Positions 60,609 through 64,000 of a stretch of DNA of 64,000 nt are shown here, piece after piece (positions within the stretch are counted from its first letter, which is position 1; each line of letters starts with the position of its first letter). The notes beneath the pieces were generated by a model. It did no database searches and was not told where the DNA came from. It was given only the letters and a program-made list of their open reading frames with translations. The DNA comes from Oleiagrimonas sp963821885 (GTDB taxonomy: Bacteria; Pseudomonadota; Gammaproteobacteria; Xanthomonadales; Rhodanobacteraceae), in contig CAWGFN010000005.1 of NCBI GenBank assembly GCA_963821885.1, positions 124,001 to 188,000 on the forward strand. Reading direction: 5' to 3'. A program made the translations under genes and the position numbers.

Positions 60609-60677
60609 GGGACCGCATGCTACACGATGGCGCGCCCATCGCGGTTCCCGCCGCCATGGCCGCGGACCCGCAAGCCC

Positions 60678-60831
60678 GTAGCCCGGACAGGCCAAGCGCA
60701 TCCGGGGTGAGGTGTCGACTGCGCCATGGCGCGTTTCGTCCCGGAGGCGGCCCGCGGCCTTGTCCGGGCTACGCGTCCGGCGCGTCGCTCGCCGTGGCGG
60801 CTTCGGCCTCGCCGTCGGCGCCCGGGGTGAT
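60678..60831. repeat. REP/BIME overlapping the plsB 3' end
   Basis: A plus-strand REP (GTAG at 60678 with CCCGGA...TCCGGGG to 60706) faces a minus-strand REP (GTAG at 60772-60769, hairpin to 60739). The TAG stop codon of plsB is the TAG of that second GTAG foot. The 95-bp block 60737-60831, which includes the final about 20 codons of plsB, recurs at 56511-56605. The element therefore extends into the coding region. Confidence 0.75.
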
Positions 60832-63312
60832 TTTCAGGATCGAGTGGCGCACGTCGCGGCTGAGCACCACGCGGGCGTCGCGCACCACCTCGCTCAGGCT
60901 CTGGTCGAAATCCAGCTTGCCGTCCTCGTCGGTCCAGATCATGCGCCGTTCGCGCAGCTTCTGGATGAAGCCGCGGAACAGCGACTTGTCGAAGAATTCC
61001 GGCGCGGTCAGCTCCTGCAGCAGGCCCAGGCGTTGCGCGGTGAGGATGCAGGCCTTCTCCAGCTCGCCGGCGGTCATGCTGCACGGCCCGTTCTTCACCA
61101 GCGCGGCGATGGCGATGTAGTAGCGCTCGAACGCCTGCATCAGGCTGCGCGCGATGACCCGCAGCTGGAAGGTGCTGTCGTCGCCGCCGCGTCCGCGCTT
61201 GAGCTTGCGCTCGTCGCCCTGCGGCTCCAGCAGCCCGCGGCCGATGAAGAAGTCGATGGTGGCCTGCAGCTGCTCGCGGAAGCCGTCCTCGTCCCAGCGC
61301 AGGAACAGCTCGCCGCGGATGAACGGATACACGATCTGGCCCAGGCGCATGACCGAGGCGCGGCTCATGCGCTTGTTGTTGACGAAGCAGGTGGCCACCC
61401 AGGCCGCGCAGGTGATCAGGTGCAGCACGTTGTTGCGGAAGTAGCTCAGCAGCACCGCCTTCTCGTCGTCCACAGAGAGCACGTCGCCGAGCGGATGCTT
61501 GATGCGCTCGATCCAGCCCATGCTTTCACCGTAGGCGATGATCTGCGCCGGACTGGACGTGGTCACGGTGACGCGGTCCGAATACGGCAGCTCGGTCAAC
61601 AGCGCGATGGTCAGGTCCAGCTGCGCCAGCAGGTCCGATTCGGCCATGGCGTGCTTGGGCGTGGCCAGCAGGGTCAGCGCCAGCAGGTTGATCGGGTTGA
61701 CGTCGGCGCTGGCGTTGATGTTCACCTGCACCTGCTCGGCGAGGGTGTCCACCACCTGGGCCATCCACTCCGGCTTGGCGTCCGGGTCCGTCGAGGTGTT
61801 GCGCCAGTCCGCGCCGGAGGCCTCCAGCAGCGGGGTCAGCTCGATCGGCTCGCCGAAGCTCAGGGTGACGTGGCCGTAGTGGTCCTTGAGCACCTTGCGC
61901 GCGCCGCGCAGCAGGCTCAGCCAGGATTCCTTCTCCTTGGGCTTGCCCGACAGCTCGCCGATGTAGGACTTGCCCTCCATCAGCTTCTCGTAGCCGATGT
62001 ACACCGGCTGGAACAGCACCGGCCGGCGCGGGGCGCGCAGGAACGCGCGCAGCGTCATCGACAGCATGCCGGCGCGCGGCGACAACAGTCTTCCGGTGCG
62101 TGAGCGGCCGCCCTCGATGAAGTATTCGATGGGCACGCCGCGGTCGACCAGCTGCGCCAGGTATTCCTTGAAGATGGTCGAGTACAGCGCGTTGCCGCGG
62201 AAACTGCGGCGCAGGAAGAACGCGCCGCCGCGGCGCAGGAAGCTGCCCAGCACCGGCAGGTTCAGGTTGGCGCCGGCGGCGATGTGCGGGACCACCACGC
62301 CGGACACGTGCAGCTGGTAGCTCATCAGCAGGTAGTCGGCGTGGCTGCGGTGGCTGGGTACGTAGACCACTTCGTGGCCGGGCGCGACGGCGCGTGCCTT
62401 GTCGAAGTGGTGCATGGCGATGCCGTCGTAGAGCTTGTTCCAGAACCACGACAGCAGGAACGAGGCCGAGCGCACCACGGGGTGCGAATAGTCGGCGGCG
62501 ATCTCGCGCGCCATGGCATAGGCACGGCGCTCGGCCTTGAGCGGCGAGATCTTCTCGCGCGCCGCGGTGGCGGCGATGGCGCTGCGCACCGGTTCGGCGT
62601 TGAGCACGCTGTCGAGCATGGTGCGCCGATGCGACAGGTCCGGCCCGATCACCGCCGCGCGGATGCGGCGGAAATGGGTGCGCAGCACGCGCGCGATCTT
62701 GCGCGAGAGACGGTCGATGTCGACCACGTCCTCGGGGGTGTCCTCATCCAGCGCCTGGCGCAGGCTGACCGGGGCGGAGAAGTGAACCACGGTGTCGCGA
62801 CCGTTCAGCAACAGCGCCAGCAGGCGGCGGAAGCGGCCCACGCCGACCCAGTTCTCCGAGAACAGCACGCGGAACCAGCCGCTGTCGCGCGCCGGCGCGC
62901 GGCCCACGTAGATGGAGACCGGCACCAGCTGCACGTCGCTGTCCGGTGATTTGTTCACCGCGTCGATCAGCTGCGTCAGCGGCTGGTGGCCATAGCTGCG
63001 CTGGCCCAGGCCGCGCCGGCGGTTGAGCGCGAACATGGCGCGGCGACGGCGCAGCGGCAGGCCCTCGATGGCCTGACTGGGGTCGGGCAGGCCGGCCTCG
63101 CGGCAGGCGCGATCGAGGATCAGGGCGTCGGACAGGCCGTGGCGCTCGATGACGTAGCACACCGGCACGTCGGGCCGCAGCAGGGCAGCCGGCTCGGCGG
63201 GATCGCGCTTGATCCGCACCCACGGCTCAAGCAGGTGCGACAGCAGCGAGCGACGCCGCGGCCTGGACGCGCGGAGCGGGGCGCGTCCGGTATGAAAATC
63301 GGGGGTGTCCAT
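60769..63312 (-). CDS. plsB: Glycerol-3-phosphate 1-O-acyltransferase
   Basis: Inner-membrane enzyme that adds the first acyl chain to glycerol-3-phosphate. The 847-residue protein has the catalytic HRSHAD at 321-326 (HX4D) in VPSHRSHADYLLMSY. The substrate-binding block FIEGGRSRTGR and a later VYIGYEKLMEGKSY are also typical of PlsB. The last about 20 residues (GADGEAEAATASDAPDA) are a low-complexity tail encoded by a repeated DNA element. gpsA, which makes its substrate, is also in this window. The ATG at 63312 follows the usual family start. Confidence 0.95.
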   Translation of the reverse strand: MDTPDFHTGRAPLRASRPRRRSLLSHLLEPWVRIKRDPAEPAALLRPDVPVCYVIERHGLSDALILDRACREAGLPDPSQAIEGLPLRRRRAMFALNRRRGLGQRSYGHQPLTQLIDAVNKSPDSDVQLVPVSIYVGRAPARDSGWFRVLFSENWVGVGRFRRLLALLLNGRDTVVHFSAPVSLRQALDEDTPEDVVDIDRLSRKIARVLRTHFRRIRAAVIGPDLSHRRTMLDSVLNAEPVRSAIAATAAREKISPLKAERRAYAMAREIAADYSHPVVRSASFLLSWFWNKLYDGIAMHHFDKARAVAPGHEVVYVPSHRSHADYLLMSYQLHVSGVVVPHIAAGANLNLPVLGSFLRRGGAFFLRRSFRGNALYSTIFKEYLAQLVDRGVPIEYFIEGGRSRTGRLLSPRAGMLSMTLRAFLRAPRRPVLFQPVYIGYEKLMEGKSYIGELSGKPKEKESWLSLLRGARKVLKDHYGHVTLSFGEPIELTPLLEASGADWRNTSTDPDAKPEWMAQVVDTLAEQVQVNINASADVNPINLLALTLLATPKHAMAESDLLAQLDLTIALLTELPYSDRVTVTTSSPAQIIAYGESMGWIERIKHPLGDVLSVDDEKAVLLSYFRNNVLHLITCAAWVATCFVNNKRMSRASVMRLGQIVYPFIRGELFLRWDEDGFREQLQATIDFFIGRGLLEPQGDERKLKRGRGGDDSTFQLRVIARSLMQAFERYYIAIAALVKNGPCSMTAGELEKACILTAQRLGLLQELTAPEFFDKSLFRGFIQKLRERRMIWTDEDGKLDFDQSLSEVVRDARVVLSRDVRHSILKITPGADGEAEAATASDAPDA

Positions 63313-63387
63313 GCCCGATAGTGTACTCGGGGAGGCGGCGATCGTCCGGCATGCCGCGGCGTGCGGCATGCCGGGGACCGCAGGTGC

Positions 63388-64000
63388 TTACTTGGCGGTG
63401 GAACCCGCCGGAGCCGGTGCGGCGGCGGTGCCTGCGGCGGCGGGGGCCTGCTCGTCCATGGCCTTGCGCCAGTGGTCGATCAGGTCCTTGTCATACCAGC
63501 GGTCGTCGATCTTGATCATGTCCACGGTCATGCTCTGCGGCTTGCCGAGCAGGGTGTAGTCCACCTCCACCGTGGCGGTGTGGGCATCGCTGGAGACCGT
63601 CTTGGCCTTCGCCGAGTCCAGGGTCTGGTCCACCGACAGGCCATAGACGTCCACGACCTGCTTGACGCCGTTCCAGGCCACGCCGTACTTGGCCAGCGCC
63701 TGGTCGTAGTTGAGCGCGACGGCCTGGTCGAGGGTCTTGAGATCGAGCTTGCGGGCCGTCGAAGTCACCACGCCGATGGCCTTCTTGACCTTGTCGGCGT
63801 CGGTCCAGTCGGTCTTTTGGGCCCAGCCGCCCAGGGCGTCGACGACATCCGTGGCCTGCTTCTTCTGGTCGGGCGTGAGCTGCTTGGAATTGCTGATCTG
63901 CGTATCCATCATCACCTGGCCCATGCCAATCATCATCGGCAGGCGGGCCTTGTACTGCTTGTCCATCTTCTCGAGCCGCGGCTGGACCTTGGCCCAGAGC
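63388..64000 (-). CDS. Unrecognised protein, 5' end beyond the window
   Basis: The frame is open from the right edge to a stop at 63388; 203 codons are visible. The visible part is helical at first (PDQKKQATDVVDALGGWAQK, TLDQAVALNYDQALAKYG). It continues with strands in a NTF2-like or export-protein-like pattern (HTATVEVDYTLLG, VDMIKIDDRWYDKDLIDHW) and ends in an Ala/Pro-rich tail. The last part suggests a secreted or periplasmic domain, but I do not recognise the family. It is 75 bp upstream of plsB on the same strand. Confidence 0.65.
   Translation of the reverse strand, partial: LWAKVQPRLEKMDKQYKARLPMMIGMGQVMMDTQISNSKQLTPDQKKQATDVVDALGGWAQKTDWTDADKVKKAIGVVTSTARKLDLKTLDQAVALNYDQALAKYGVAWNGVKQVVDVYGLSVDQTLDSAKAKTVSSDAHTATVEVDYTLLGKPQSMTVDMIKIDDRWYDKDLIDHWRKAMDEQAPAAAGTAAAPAPAGSTAK

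Overview
The window is high-GC, gene-dense bacterial chromosome. The gene content fits a gammaproteobacterium of the Xanthomonadales/Lysobacterales, most likely a Rhodanobacteraceae or Xanthomonadaceae relative. The reasons are the PII-UbiK-ComM block, CysD with a fused CysNC, UbiB/UbiJ/UbiE, PlsB, a Clp/CRP-type operator, and an NHLP-like peptide cluster of a type I know from xanthomonads. No rRNA, tRNA, integrase or CRISPR array is visible. This placement is inference; no search was run.

Layout, left to right. 0-3.2 kb: a partial SNF2-type helicase, gpsA, secB and rpmB-rpmG. 3.3-8.3 kb: a fatty-acid desaturase, divergent from a Gld-like ABC export operon. 8.3-13.9 kb: hemF, a DUF1643 gene, an RND efflux permease with no fusion-protein gene beside it, and gpmA. 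13.9-18.4 kb: PII, ubiK, comM and a Na+/H+ antiporter. 18.4-25.4 kb: a RiPP-like peptide-modification locus. 25.5-29.7 kb: the glyoxylate shunt (aceB-aceA) with a divergent LysR gene. 29.7-34.9 kb: a compact exopolysaccharide operon behind a perfect CRP/Clp palindrome. 35-41.8 kb: acyltransferase, arfB, ubiJ-ubiB, trmL, small envelope genes and ttcA. 41.9-45.6 kb: rdgC, a YgjP-like peptidase and a LytS/LytTR pair. 45.7-49.7 kb: a PQQ dehydrogenase overlapping a YncD/PqqU-like TonB receptor. 50-56.4 kb: a REP-associated transposase relative, an SLC13 permease, cysD-cysNC and galE. 56.5-64 kb: REP repeats, a hydrolase, an M1 aminopeptidase, ubiE, plsB and a partial unknown gene.

The most unusual region is 18.4-25.4 kb. 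A SagB-related dehydrogenase is followed by four nearly identical 97-codon precursor-like genes in about 390-bp tandem units, then a strong terminator. Convergent to these lies a membrane nucleotide-cyclase/TPR gene of the 'peptide modification system cyclase' type, 4 bp behind a diguanylate cyclase with a cNMP-binding domain. Two lesions stand out. One extra base removes the stop of precursor 2 and fuses it in frame to precursor 3. The cyclase gene carries at least six frameshifts or stops in its TPR half. The locus may therefore be caught while losing or changing function.

Other linked modules: the 29.7-34.9 kb operon (epimerase, GT2 synthase, TPR/beta-barrel porin, deacetylase) has the logic of a Pga-like polysaccharide system. 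The 45.7-49.7 kb pair suggests use of scavenged PQQ. The SLC13 gene in front of cysDNC suggests a sulfate-uptake and activation unit.
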